Notes under the pieces: generated by a model | Databases searched by the model: none | The model's input: only the letters and a program-made list of their open reading frames with translations | What the model was told of the DNA's origin: nothing | Translations under genes and position numbers: made by a program | In this document: one piece after another, positions 44,843 to 52,298 of the stretch | Position numbering within the stretch: position 1 is the stretch's first letter | Layout: each line of letters opens with the position of its first letter | NCBI RefSeq assembly: GCF_021483235.1 | Contig: NZ_JAKEEC010000006.1 | Coordinates: 68,253-132,252, forward strand | DNA: 64,000 nucleotides | DNA from: Arthrobacter alkaliphilus | Lineage (GTDB): Bacteria > Actinomycetota > Actinomycetes > Actinomycetales > Micrococcaceae | Reading direction: 5' to 3'

Positions 44843-45400
44843 CGCGCAGGCTTGTTCGCGGGCGCGGACGATCGCCTCGCTCAGTTCGGCGACGAATGCC
44901 GACAACAGCTCCACTTCCTCAGCCGGATGGCGGGCAAGGACTTTGAGGAGTTCGTCAACCATCGGGGAAAACATCTGAACGCCCGAAGCGCGCGCCGTAT
45001 CGGTGACACTGACATTCACCTGCCTTCTGTCAGCGTCGCTGCGCTCACGCACCAGATGCCCCATCTTCCCCAAGCGTTCCAGGACCGCGGTGGTCGCTGC
45101 TGAACTTATCGCCAATTCGGCCCCCAGGACCCCCGGCGTGATCCTCCGCCCTTCCCTTTGGGCGTCAATCAGCGCCGTCAGCGCCTCCAAATCCGTCCGA
45201 TGCAAACCGTGAAGACGCCCGACCGCTCCGGCGTAACGCTCGCTTTCCCTCGTGAAGCCCTGCAACACCAGCATCAGTTCCCTGCCGGGATAGTCGGCCC
45301 CGGGGACACGGGGCATCGGATCACCGCTCGCAGCGTTGTGCCCCTGCCCTGTGGCGGCAACTGCACCAGAGGGCGGACGGAAGGACCCGGAACTTGACAT
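44828..45400 (-). CDS. MarR-family regulator, probable carotenoid regulator
   Basis: A 190-residue winged-helix protein. The DNA-binding region is ITPGVLGAELAISSAATTAVLERL, followed by the wing LVRERSDADRRQVNVSVT. The start ATG 45400 is the first in a coding-like region; the longer open frame upstream has no family similarity. Corynebacteria carry a MarR regulator (CrtR) beside crtE that senses GGPP; the equivalent position here suggests the same job, acting on the palindromes at 44245-44269. Confidence 0.83.
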   Translation of the reverse strand: MSSSGSFRPPSGAVAATGQGHNAASGDPMPRVPGADYPGRELMLVLQGFTRESERYAGAVGRLHGLHRTDLEALTALIDAQREGRRITPGVLGAELAISSAATTAVLERLGKMGHLVRERSDADRRQVNVSVTDTARASGVQMFSPMVDELLKVLARHPAEEVELLSAFVAELSEAIVRAREQACASGSE

Positions 45401-45539
45401 ACCGCCATCGTAAACCTCGAACAACCCGTCCCCGGAAGGCCGCCGCCGATCCCCTGGCTGGCATGACCCCGCTCTGCAGGCCACAAAGTGGTCAAATGCC
45501 GTGGGTAAAATAGGGCCCTCTGACAAGTGAAGGAACAAC

Positions 45540-45824
45540 GTGATCAAAGAGCAAACGCTGGATCAAGCCCATGACCCGTCGCACGAACTGGCCGATGCTG
45601 TGGTGCAGCGCGTGTTCTACACAGTCAACACTGGAAAGTTCCCGTCATCCCCTGAATTCAGTGGCCGAAACCAAGCCTTGGCCTACGCGCTGGAACGCAG
45701 TACTGCCGGAGAATTCGGCAGCATCGTCCCGGCGCCCGTTGAGGTGGAGATCCGTGTTGAATACCTGCTTGCCTCCGGCAGGGTCACTCAAGGCATCGCG
45801 GAAGCATTCACCGTTACCGCATAA
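45540..45824 (+). CDS. Small hypothetical protein
   Basis: A 94-residue soluble protein of mixed charge (VVQRVFYTVNTGKFPSSPEF, EIRVEYLLASGRVTQGIAEAF). I do not recognise a domain. The GTG start has AAGGA seven bases before it. It is 82 bases before another small gene on the same strand, and the two may be co-transcribed with the aquaporin. Confidence 0.65.
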   Translation: MIKEQTLDQAHDPSHELADAVVQRVFYTVNTGKFPSSPEFSGRNQALAYALERSTAGEFGSIVPAPVEVEIRVEYLLASGRVTQGIAEAFTVTA

Positions 45825-45906
45825 GGCACTGCTGGCCACTCCCGGCCATGGGGAGGATAATGCGGAACCACCGGACACCCTCCACCAGCGGATCAGAAGG
45901 AGCATC

Positions 45907-46323
45907 GTGACCACAACCAGCGAGTCTTCCGAAGCCAAAGACGACCCCCAACCGGCGGTGAAGTGGTCGGACAGACCACAACCACACGACTACCCGGCCG
46001 CCGCCTCCTACCTTTCCCTCATCGCGGGCCCCAAAGCCGTCAGCAGGGCGGTCAAGGCCCTTGAGCAGGCGGACACGGTGTCATTCAAGGCCAAAGACCT
46101 TCTGCGTGCCGCCGGCCTCCCGCTCCTGCCGGCCGATGACCCCGACGTTGCCAAGGAACTGGACCGGGCCAAGGCAGGTACGGCCCTCTCACCCTGCCTG
46201 ATCATCCGCGGGAGCAAGAAAACCGGGACCACCGCCCGGATCGCCGACGGCTACCATCGCGTCTGCGCGTCATATCACCTGAGCGAAGACACCGGCGTTT
46301 CCGCGCGCATCGTCGGATTCTAG
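45907..46323 (+). CDS. Hypothetical protein with ParB-like DGYHR segment
   Basis: A 138-residue protein. The C-terminal half reads LSPCLIIRGSKKTGTTARIADGYHRVCASYH, a pattern resembling the nucleotide-binding strand-helix (DGxHR) of ParB/sulfiredoxin-like folds. The N-terminal half is helical (KALEQADTVSFKAKDLLRAAG). GTG 45907 has AAGGAG upstream. This similarity is by eye and weak; no partner partition gene is nearby, so a DNA-segregation role is not implied. Confidence 0.65.
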   Translation: MTTTSESSEAKDDPQPAVKWSDRPQPHDYPAAASYLSLIAGPKAVSRAVKALEQADTVSFKAKDLLRAAGLPLLPADDPDVAKELDRAKAGTALSPCLIIRGSKKTGTTARIADGYHRVCASYHLSEDTGVSARIVGF

Positions 46324-46403
46324 GCGCACCGATGCCGGCACGAGGCGCAACAAGACCGTCCGGACGGCGGAGGCACCCCGGGCTCTCGCTCGAGGACCAT
46401 CGC

Positions 46404-47132
46404 ATGATGCGGGACTTCAACCACCCCGGCAACGCCTCACGCCGCCTTATCAGTGAATTCCTCGGGACCTACCTCCTGGTGCTCGCCGCGGCCGGGTCCG
46501 ACGTGGTGAACACGGCCACACACGGAGGGCTCGGGCACACGGCCATGGCGATGACCCCGGCGCTGACGATCATCGCCGTCGTTCTATTCATAGGCCCCAT
46601 TTCCGGGGCTCACCTGAACCCCGTGGTGACTATGGCGTTCGCGCTGCGCCGGGACTTCCCTTGGCCTAGAGTTCCCGCCTATGTCCTCGTTCAGGCCGCC
46701 GGCTCAATACTGGCCTCTGCCACGCTCCTGGCCGTGTTCGGCCACCACGGCAAGGACGGGATGACCGTTCCAGGCCCGGAATTCACCGATCTTCAGGCAT
46801 TGACCCTGGAGGTCCTGCTGACCGCGGGACTCGTCAGCACCGTCCTCGCCGTCGCCTCCGGGGCGCAGAACGTGGGCGCCCTGTCCGCCTTCGGAATCGC
46901 CGCATATATCGTCATGGCCAGCCTGTGGGCGGGCCCCGTCAGCGGAGCGTCAATGAACCCGGCACGGTCACTCGGTCCTGACCTGGTCGCCGGTGACTTC
47001 AACCGGTTCTGGATCTACGCCACCGGCCCCGTCGCCGGGTCCCTCCTCGCCGTCGCCATCGCGTGGGTACTGCGAGGCCGCGGTGGACAGGCCGCCGCCG
47101 AAAAAGCCGCCCAGGGTTCCCTGCCCGGCTGA
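46404..47132 (+). CDS. Aquaporin / MIP family channel
   Basis: A 242-residue six-helix channel. The second pore loop has the canonical NPA in SGASMNPARSLGPDL; the first has NPV in SGAHLNPVVTMAF. The second loop is followed by Arg as in water and glycerol channels. Start ATG 46404 is preceded by GAGGA; an in-frame ATG at 46332 lacks a binding site. Water, glycerol or small-solute selectivity cannot be set from these residues alone. Confidence 0.88.
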   Translation: MMRDFNHPGNASRRLISEFLGTYLLVLAAAGSDVVNTATHGGLGHTAMAMTPALTIIAVVLFIGPISGAHLNPVVTMAFALRRDFPWPRVPAYVLVQAAGSILASATLLAVFGHHGKDGMTVPGPEFTDLQALTLEVLLTAGLVSTVLAVASGAQNVGALSAFGIAAYIVMASLWAGPVSGASMNPARSLGPDLVAGDFNRFWIYATGPVAGSLLAVAIAWVLRGRGGQAAAEKAAQGSLPG

Positions 47133-47193
47133 GCCAGAGGTCCAGTCCTTCTTCGCTTGGTCCCGGCCCCGCTCGCACCAACGAGGACCGTTG

Positions 47194-48567
47194 TCATTTG
47201 ACGCAAGGGATGGTGCCGCCTTGAAGGGCTCCGGTCGAATCGGCGTAAGTGCTGGTAGTGGGAGCCGGATTGCCCTGTGCAGGGCCGGCCGGTGCGGGGT
47301 TGTCCTGTGCTGGGCCGGCCGGTGCGGGCGCCGCCGGTGCAGGGCCGGCCGGTGCGGGGGTCGCGTTATCCGCGGCAGGACCGGAGGCCGCGGTGCTCGT
47401 ACCGGACGCTGGCTGCGTCGCCGGCGGGGCGGGCGTGAGGAGCTCCTTAACGGTGGCTTGAACCTCGTCGATGTCAATGGTGTTGATCGAGGCGCCGTCG
47501 GGTGAGACGCCGAACCCGGTAATCGGCAGCGTGGTGAACGCGATGTTACCGCCGGTCAGGGCCGTGGCCTGCTGGGCAAGTTCAATGAGGTTGAGGTCTG
47601 CGTCGACGACGATGTTCTTACTGACCGCCTCCAGGACACCTTGCATTTTCCCGATGTCGGTGAAGGTACCGGCCTGTTTGAGCTGGTGGGAGACGGAGGT
47701 GATGAAGGCTTGCTGGCGGCGTTCGCGGTCCAGGTCGGAGAACTGGTAGTTCGGGTCGGTGGTGTCCCGGCGCTGCCGGACGAATGCCATGGCCTGCTTC
47801 GCGTCGATCTGCTGGATACCGGCTTTGAAGTCCGCACCTGAGAAGGTGTCCTGGGTGGCACGGTTGACGCATACGGTGATCGGCGCAATGGCCTGGGCCG
47901 TCTGGTAGAACGCTGCCATGGTCACTTCGATGAAGTGGTCGATGTGGACGTTGTTGCCCAGGAACTTACTCACCGTGGCGATTTCCGCCTTGCGACCAGC
48001 GTCACGGGCCGCCTGGTAGGTGCTGTCGTCGTCTGGCTTTCCGGAGTTGATGAGCGACGTTTTTTCCGCGTCAAAGCCGTAACCGTAAGCCTCCTTGATT
48101 TTCGCTTTGCCGGGACCGCCGTCCGGGATGCCCGCCACATCGACGTAGTCATCGCGCGGGATGGAAATTCCCGTTGCCTTGGACCCATCCGCCGGGATGT
48201 GGATAAGCATCAGCACGTTGGAGTTGTAACCGCCGATGCTTGCGTCCCCGGCATGAAGCGCGTCGTACATTTCGGCAGGCAGGGGGTGGCCCTGCTCATC
48301 AACGCGTGTATCGAGCCCCATCACGAGGATGTTCGTGTCCTGGGTGAGCTTGGGAACCTCCTGCCCGTTCAGCGCATCGGAACGATGAAGGTTCGCGTTG
48401 AAGTTCAGGGCTGTCCCGCCCACAAAGACAATGACCCCGACAACCAACAGGACAACTGCGAGGGCAGAGAAAAAGACGATCCGCCGACGCCGGAACTTGC
48501 GTTCCCGGTCACGCTTCAGGAGCTGCTCATACAACGAGAGCGGCCGCGGGTTGTTGGTTTCGGTCAC
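47194..48567 (-). CDS. LytR-CpsA-Psr (LCP) family cell-wall glycopolymer transferase
   Basis: A 457-residue membrane-anchored protein. Cytoplasmic basic N-terminus (RDRERKFRRRR), one transmembrane helix at about 28-50, then the LCP domain with its conserved blocks TNILVMGLDTR, SIPRDDYVD, GVIDHF-like HIDHFIEVTMAAF, and the arginine-rich FVRQRRDTTDPNYQFSDLDRERRQQ. The family attaches teichoic-acid-like or arabinogalactan-type polymers to peptidoglycan. The C-terminal ~60 residues are an Ala/Pro-rich tail encoded partly by 30-base repeats. GTG start with AAAGGA upstream. Confidence 0.9.
   Translation of the reverse strand: MTETNNPRPLSLYEQLLKRDRERKFRRRRIVFFSALAVVLLVVGVIVFVGGTALNFNANLHRSDALNGQEVPKLTQDTNILVMGLDTRVDEQGHPLPAEMYDALHAGDASIGGYNSNVLMLIHIPADGSKATGISIPRDDYVDVAGIPDGGPGKAKIKEAYGYGFDAEKTSLINSGKPDDDSTYQAARDAGRKAEIATVSKFLGNNVHIDHFIEVTMAAFYQTAQAIAPITVCVNRATQDTFSGADFKAGIQQIDAKQAMAFVRQRRDTTDPNYQFSDLDRERRQQAFITSVSHQLKQAGTFTDIGKMQGVLEAVSKNIVVDADLNLIELAQQATALTGGNIAFTTLPITGFGVSPDGASINTIDIDEVQATVKELLTPAPPATQPASGTSTAASGPAADNATPAPAGPAPAAPAPAGPAQDNPAPAGPAQGNPAPTTSTYADSTGALQGGTIPCVK
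47282..47358 (-). repeat. 30-base-period repeat in the LCP gene tail
   Basis: The block GGGCCGGCCGGTGCGGG occurs at 47282-47298, 47312-47328 and 47342-47358, exactly 30 bases apart. It encodes decapeptide repeats of the APAGPAQDNP type in the extracellular tail of the LCP protein. Confidence 0.9.
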
Positions 48568-48617
48568 CTGGGGTCCTTTGCTTATTGTTCTTCGGTACTT
48601 ACGCTCTACGGCGTAAT

Positions 48618-48960
48618 CATTCAGAATCCGGGACCTCGTCCGAGGTGTCCAGAATCAGGTCGTAGGCCTCACCGTCGATGAGACCTTAGTCGTATGCCTG
48701 GTCGATCTCTTCAAAGGAACCCCTGGTGTCCGCATACGGTGTGGAGTCCCACTCCGCCTGTGCTGCGGCCAATCCTTCGTTCGTCACGCCAGGCCACGCG
48801 GACAGTTCCGGGACCATCGTTGCACGGTCAATGTAACCGGCCGCGTGGCGCTCGGCAATTTCGTACGGGCCGGCACTGCTGAATCCCTCAGGGATCGGCT
48901 CCACTCCCCTGCCCTCCGCCTGGGAAAGCTGGCGCTCCGTGGGCTGCTGATCGCCATGCC
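48618..48960 (-). pseudogene. Decayed hypothetical gene with in-frame stop and no start
   Basis: A coding-like minus-strand frame runs GHGDQQPTERQLSQ, then IPEGFSSAGPYEIAERHAAG and SFEEIDQAYD, where a TAA (48687-48689 region) interrupts it. The same frame then continues GLIDGEAYDLILDTSDEVPD to a final stop near 48630. No ATG or well-placed GTG opens the 5' part, and a TAG lies just upstream. It seems to be the C-terminal part of a hypothetical protein that lost its start and gained a nonsense codon. A 72-residue product from an internal GTG remains possible. Confidence 0.55.
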
Positions 48961-49405
48961 CGGACCTCTTTCCGTATAACTACTGTCGTTAGCACTGCCG
49001 TCCATCACGCTTATTCTGCGAGTTCGGGCCGCAAGAGCACGTCATTATGTTGTCATTTTGACAGGACAAATAAAACCATCATAGTGTTGACAATGAGAAG
49101 TCCGCTGGCCCCCCAACCGGCGGACTTCTCTTTTGCTGGTGTCGCAGCTCAAATGAGCGGCACCGACGTGCCGTGCGCAAACAGATCGAGACCCAGATGC
49201 CAAACCTAGCCACCGTTACCTTCGGCGCCTCTCGAGGCCCCCGCGGTGGGCGCCTTGATCAACGAGGGCAAACTCGATCTCAGCACCGAAGATGAACATT
49301 TCGGAAAAGGACGAGCAGAGTCACAGCGTATGGGCGCATTCGCACATAGTCTCGATGGTGACCGAGAAGGCGTCCGGGTGGTCCGGCCGAGGAAACGGGG
49401 ATGTC
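48961..49405. other. Intergenic region with promoter and hairpin
   Basis: About 440 bases without a convincing gene. It holds a -35-like TTGACA (49059-49064) with TAGTGT (49083-49088) on the plus strand, and directly after it the hairpin at 49095-49130. Further right is a coding-like but unassignable fragment (LINEGKLDLSTEDE around 49255-49300), possibly a gene remnant. Confidence 0.5.
49095..49134 (+). terminator. Rho-independent-terminator-like hairpin with six-C loop (possible short ncRNA)
   Basis: GAGAAGTCCGC (49095-49105) pairs perfectly over 11 bases with GCGGACTTCTC (49120-49130); the loop contains CCCCCC, and a short T-run (49131-49134) follows on the plus strand. A promoter-like pair lies just before it, so the hairpin would be at the very 5' end of the transcript. 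It may be a terminator/attenuator or a minimal relative of the actinobacterial 6C RNA, although only one C-rich hairpin is seen. Confidence 0.6.
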
Positions 49406-50539
49406 ATGGCTGACAGAAGAGTCAAGCGCGTTGTGGTGATGATCCAGGAAAACCACACTACTGACAATTACTTCCGGGGCCTGGCCCCCTATGGGGCTAA
49501 CGTTGCCTCCGACTGGCCGATTCAGGCGAACCCCCCTGTCTCGGATCAGCCGCATGACCGGCACGCGTACTACAAATGGCTCACCGGGGGGCACAAGGCG
49601 ACCCACTCCCAGTTCGATACTGCCGCGGACCTTCCGTTCTACGCCTACCTGGCCCTGACCGGGGCGTTCCTGGAGAACCATTGCAGCGGCTTCGGCACGA
49701 ACTCCACGCCGAACCATCTGCTGCTTGTTGGCGGCCAGTCACCGACGCTGCGCAACCCGTCCCGGACCCAACCGCCGCCTTTGTGGGACATGCCCTCGGT
49801 ACCAGGGCTGGCGGACGACGCGGGCATTGGATGGGCGTGCTACACCGGCACCAGCAACTATCCCGCCGGGTTCTACAAACAGCTCAACGGCTCCAAAAAC
49901 CTCATATCCAACACACACTTCGTCGCTGACGCTGCCGCCGGGAAACTGCCCGCCCTGGCCTATCTGTGGCACAACTCCCCCGAAGACGAACACCCGACCG
50001 CTGACGTCACGATAGGGATGAAAAAGATATGGGAGTCCGTTGACGCCGTCGTTAAAGCAGGCGGTTGGGACGAGACGGTGTTCCTGCTGACCTGGGATGA
50101 CTGGGGCGGCTGGGATGACCACGTAGACACCCCAAACGTGGAACACACCGCGGATGGCGTGCAGCTCGCTTACGGTCCCCGCGTCCCGCTCATCATGTTC
50201 GGCGGCCCGGTCAAGCCCGGTATCGACAGTCGATGGTCCAACCATGCCAGCATTCCGAAGACCGTCATGCAGCTGCTCGGACTGGCAAAACTCGGCGTGG
50301 ACAGGGTCGACAACGACCCCGGACTGGCGGACCTGATTGACCCTGCCCTACACAACGCAGCCCCGCCCGGGTATGGATCACAAATCAAGCTGCCCCCTCC
50401 GCCGCAAGCGCCGCCAAAACCTAAGCCGCTGCCCGCTCCCCCGGTGGCGACATCTTCTCCTGTCGGTCCCGTGGTGCTGCGCGACGGAGGAACACTCCCA
50501 CCACCTAATGACGTCCCACTGGTGACTACAAAGCCCTGA
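49406..50539 (+). CDS. Phosphoesterase / phospholipase C-acid phosphatase family protein
   Basis: A 377-residue protein of the phosphoesterase family (PF04185). The metal-site motif near the N-terminus is VVVMIQENHTTDNYF; later motifs are HLLLVGGQSP, FLLTWDDWGGWDDHVDTP and VPLIMFGGPV. The C-terminal ~50 residues are proline-rich (PPPPQAPPKPKPLPAPP). Start 49406 follows GGGGA; neither it nor the longer frame from 49292 encodes a signal peptide, although most relatives are exported. Phospholipid, acid phosphatase or other phosphodiester activity is open. Confidence 0.85.
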   Translation: MADRRVKRVVVMIQENHTTDNYFRGLAPYGANVASDWPIQANPPVSDQPHDRHAYYKWLTGGHKATHSQFDTAADLPFYAYLALTGAFLENHCSGFGTNSTPNHLLLVGGQSPTLRNPSRTQPPPLWDMPSVPGLADDAGIGWACYTGTSNYPAGFYKQLNGSKNLISNTHFVADAAAGKLPALAYLWHNSPEDEHPTADVTIGMKKIWESVDAVVKAGGWDETVFLLTWDDWGGWDDHVDTPNVEHTADGVQLAYGPRVPLIMFGGPVKPGIDSRWSNHASIPKTVMQLLGLAKLGVDRVDNDPGLADLIDPALHNAAPPGYGSQIKLPPPPQAPPKPKPLPAPPVATSSPVGPVVLRDGGTLPPPNDVPLVTTKP

Positions 50540-50904
50540 GCGACAACTGTTGAGCAAGCAAAGCAGGATCTGAAGCCCGGTACTGGGTATGGCTCGGGGT
50601 TCCAGTCGGCAGGCTCGAAAGTGGATCTTTGTCCCCGCGGCCCTTCGGTTCCGCTCGTCGTACTTTGCCGCTTTCAATAGCCACCGTAGCCTTGGGACGC
50701 CTACCTGGCGTAGCACTCGGCCCGTTTAGCTCCGCCGGCCGTGATCAGACGCGCGGACCCAAGCCTGCAAGGGTTCGTCTCAGGCTTTGATCACGGCGCC
50801 AATGCTGGTCTCTTTGATAGGTGATCGGACGCCTTGACTGGATGAACGGTTGTCATCACTATGGGTGTCTAACCGCACCTAATTTCCGATATGGAAGGCC
50901 GCTG
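50540..50904. other. Intergenic region without a gene
   Basis: About 365 bases between the phosphoesterase gene and the secreted GH25-like gene. No supported open frame. It contains the nested inverted repeat described at 50738-50797; otherwise nothing was recognised. Confidence 0.6.
50738..50797. other. Nested inverted repeat with bulge
   Basis: Outer arms GCCGTGATCA (50738-50747) and TGATCACGGC (50788-50797) match perfectly over 10 bases. Inner arms AAGCCTG (50761-50767) and CAGGCTT (50781-50787) abut the outer 3' arm, leaving a 13-base bulge on the 5' side. There is no T-run, so this is not a plain terminator. It could be a structured leader of the next gene or a recombination-type site. 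Confidence 0.6.
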
Positions 50905-51711
50905 ATGTCATCGCTCAGCTACGCACGCCGTTCTTCCCGTTTTCGTTTGCTGCTGGCGGTATTGGCTGTCGCGGTGCTTATGCTTGTTGCCGCACCGGCG
51001 GAGGCAGCCTCCACCGCGGGTCCTGGCAACGACGTGTCGTGGCCCCAGTGTGGCAAGCGGCTGCCTAAAGCCCAGACCTTCGCCATCGTTGGTGTGAACA
51101 ATGGGTTGGCGAATACGACCAACCCGTGTTTGGCCGCTGAACTGTCATGGGCGGTCACTTCAAAGGGCGGGACAGGCCAGCCGCTGGTAGCCCTGTACGT
51201 GAACACCGCTAACCCCGGTACGGCCGGGTCCTGGTGGCCCAGCAGCAACTCCTATGGCGGGACAACCGTGGCCAACCCATATGGGACCTGCACCGGTTCT
51301 GCCGGGGCGGCCTGTTCATACATGTACGGTTACGCCAAAGCCTATGACGACGCGAACATCCGCGGCGTGAGCAACCCGGGCTCCTACCTCTGGTGGCTTG
51401 ATGTGGAGACCAGCAACAGCTGGTCGACCGACACTACCGCGAACAGGGCCGACCTGGAGGGCATGACGGCATACTTCTCTGGCATCGGAGCCAGAACCGG
51501 CATCTACTCCACAAGTGCCCAGTGGACCCAGATCGCCGGGGCCGTGCCCACCACGAGCAGCCTTTACGCCCTGCCGAACTGGCTGGCAGGTGCGAGCTCG
51601 CTGTCGTCGGCAAAAACCAAATGCTCCGATGCCCCGCTGACAGGTGGAGGGAAAGTCACCCTCACCCAATACATCTCAGGCAGTTTCGACTACGACAATT
51701 CCTGCATCTGA
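50905..51711 (+). CDS. Secreted glycoside-hydrolase-25-like protein
   Basis: A 268-residue exported protein. Signal peptide residues ~1-36 (RRSSRFRLLLAVLAVAVLML, cleavage near AEAAS). The mature part begins NDVSWPQCGKRLP and contains FAIVGVNNGLA, YLWWLDVETSNSW and TGIYSTSAQW, the layout of TIM-barrel GH25-like proteins of actinobacteria. The acidic residues of LDVETS would correspond to the catalytic region, but lysozyme activity of this subgroup is not established. ATG 50905 has GGAAGG upstream. Confidence 0.82.
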   Translation: MSSLSYARRSSRFRLLLAVLAVAVLMLVAAPAEAASTAGPGNDVSWPQCGKRLPKAQTFAIVGVNNGLANTTNPCLAAELSWAVTSKGGTGQPLVALYVNTANPGTAGSWWPSSNSYGGTTVANPYGTCTGSAGAACSYMYGYAKAYDDANIRGVSNPGSYLWWLDVETSNSWSTDTTANRADLEGMTAYFSGIGARTGIYSTSAQWTQIAGAVPTTSSLYALPNWLAGASSLSSAKTKCSDAPLTGGGKVTLTQYISGSFDYDNSCI

Positions 51712-51925
51712 GACGCACTGCCGGCCAAAATATCAGCCCGGTTGTTCCAACGGGATCTGAATATTCCCAGCGGACCGTGGCGACCTATTATCTGCACAGC
51801 AGCGTGCTCGCCATGACCGGCTGCACGCCGGCAACTATCCAGGCATTGCGGTTGGCGCTGTAGGATCGCCACCGCTGACCTGATCGCAGAAGACCCTAAA
51901 CCAGCCATGGCGGCACGGGGCGCAA

Positions 51926-52081
51926 CTAGTACCAGTACCGTCTTCCGGCGAGAGGGCGTCCGATAGCACCAAGCGCGAAAAGCACGAGGCCGATAACGGC
52001 CAGGATCCACCCGATGGTAATCAGGATTCCAATGTTGAAGATATAACCAAGGATTAGTAGAACAACTCCGAGTGAAAGCAC
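51926..52081 (-). CDS. DUF6131-like small membrane protein
   Basis: A 51-residue protein with two helices: VLSLGVVLLILGYIFNIGIL and TIGWILAVIGLVLFALGAIG, ending GRPLAGRRYWY. This is the pattern of small actinobacterial membrane proteins of the DUF6131 type. The GTG at 52081 has AAGGA six bases upstream; the 27 upstream in-frame residues are not conserved-looking. Function unknown. Confidence 0.75.
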   Translation of the reverse strand: MLSLGVVLLILGYIFNIGILITIGWILAVIGLVLFALGAIGRPLAGRRYWY

Positions 52082-52298
52082 TTTAGTCCTTACCTTTCGA
52101 AATATTCCGAGCAACCCCAAGTTGCAAGCCGGTTCCCTGCGCTCGTCCCATTCGTACCACAACGGGTTGTGGAGTGGAACAGGAAGGTTCTCAAACCACG
52201 CCGCAGCGGCACCGTGCGCGGGCTACGGGCATTCCCACAGCCGCATCCCCCGGACGGCTCGATGGCCTTTCCAGGGGATGCGGTGGTGAGCGAAAAGC

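Noticed and set aside
48972..48983. AGTTATACGG-like half site resembling the fructan LacI operator
   Set aside because: It lacks the second half of the palindrome and lies beside a decayed gene unrelated to sugar use.
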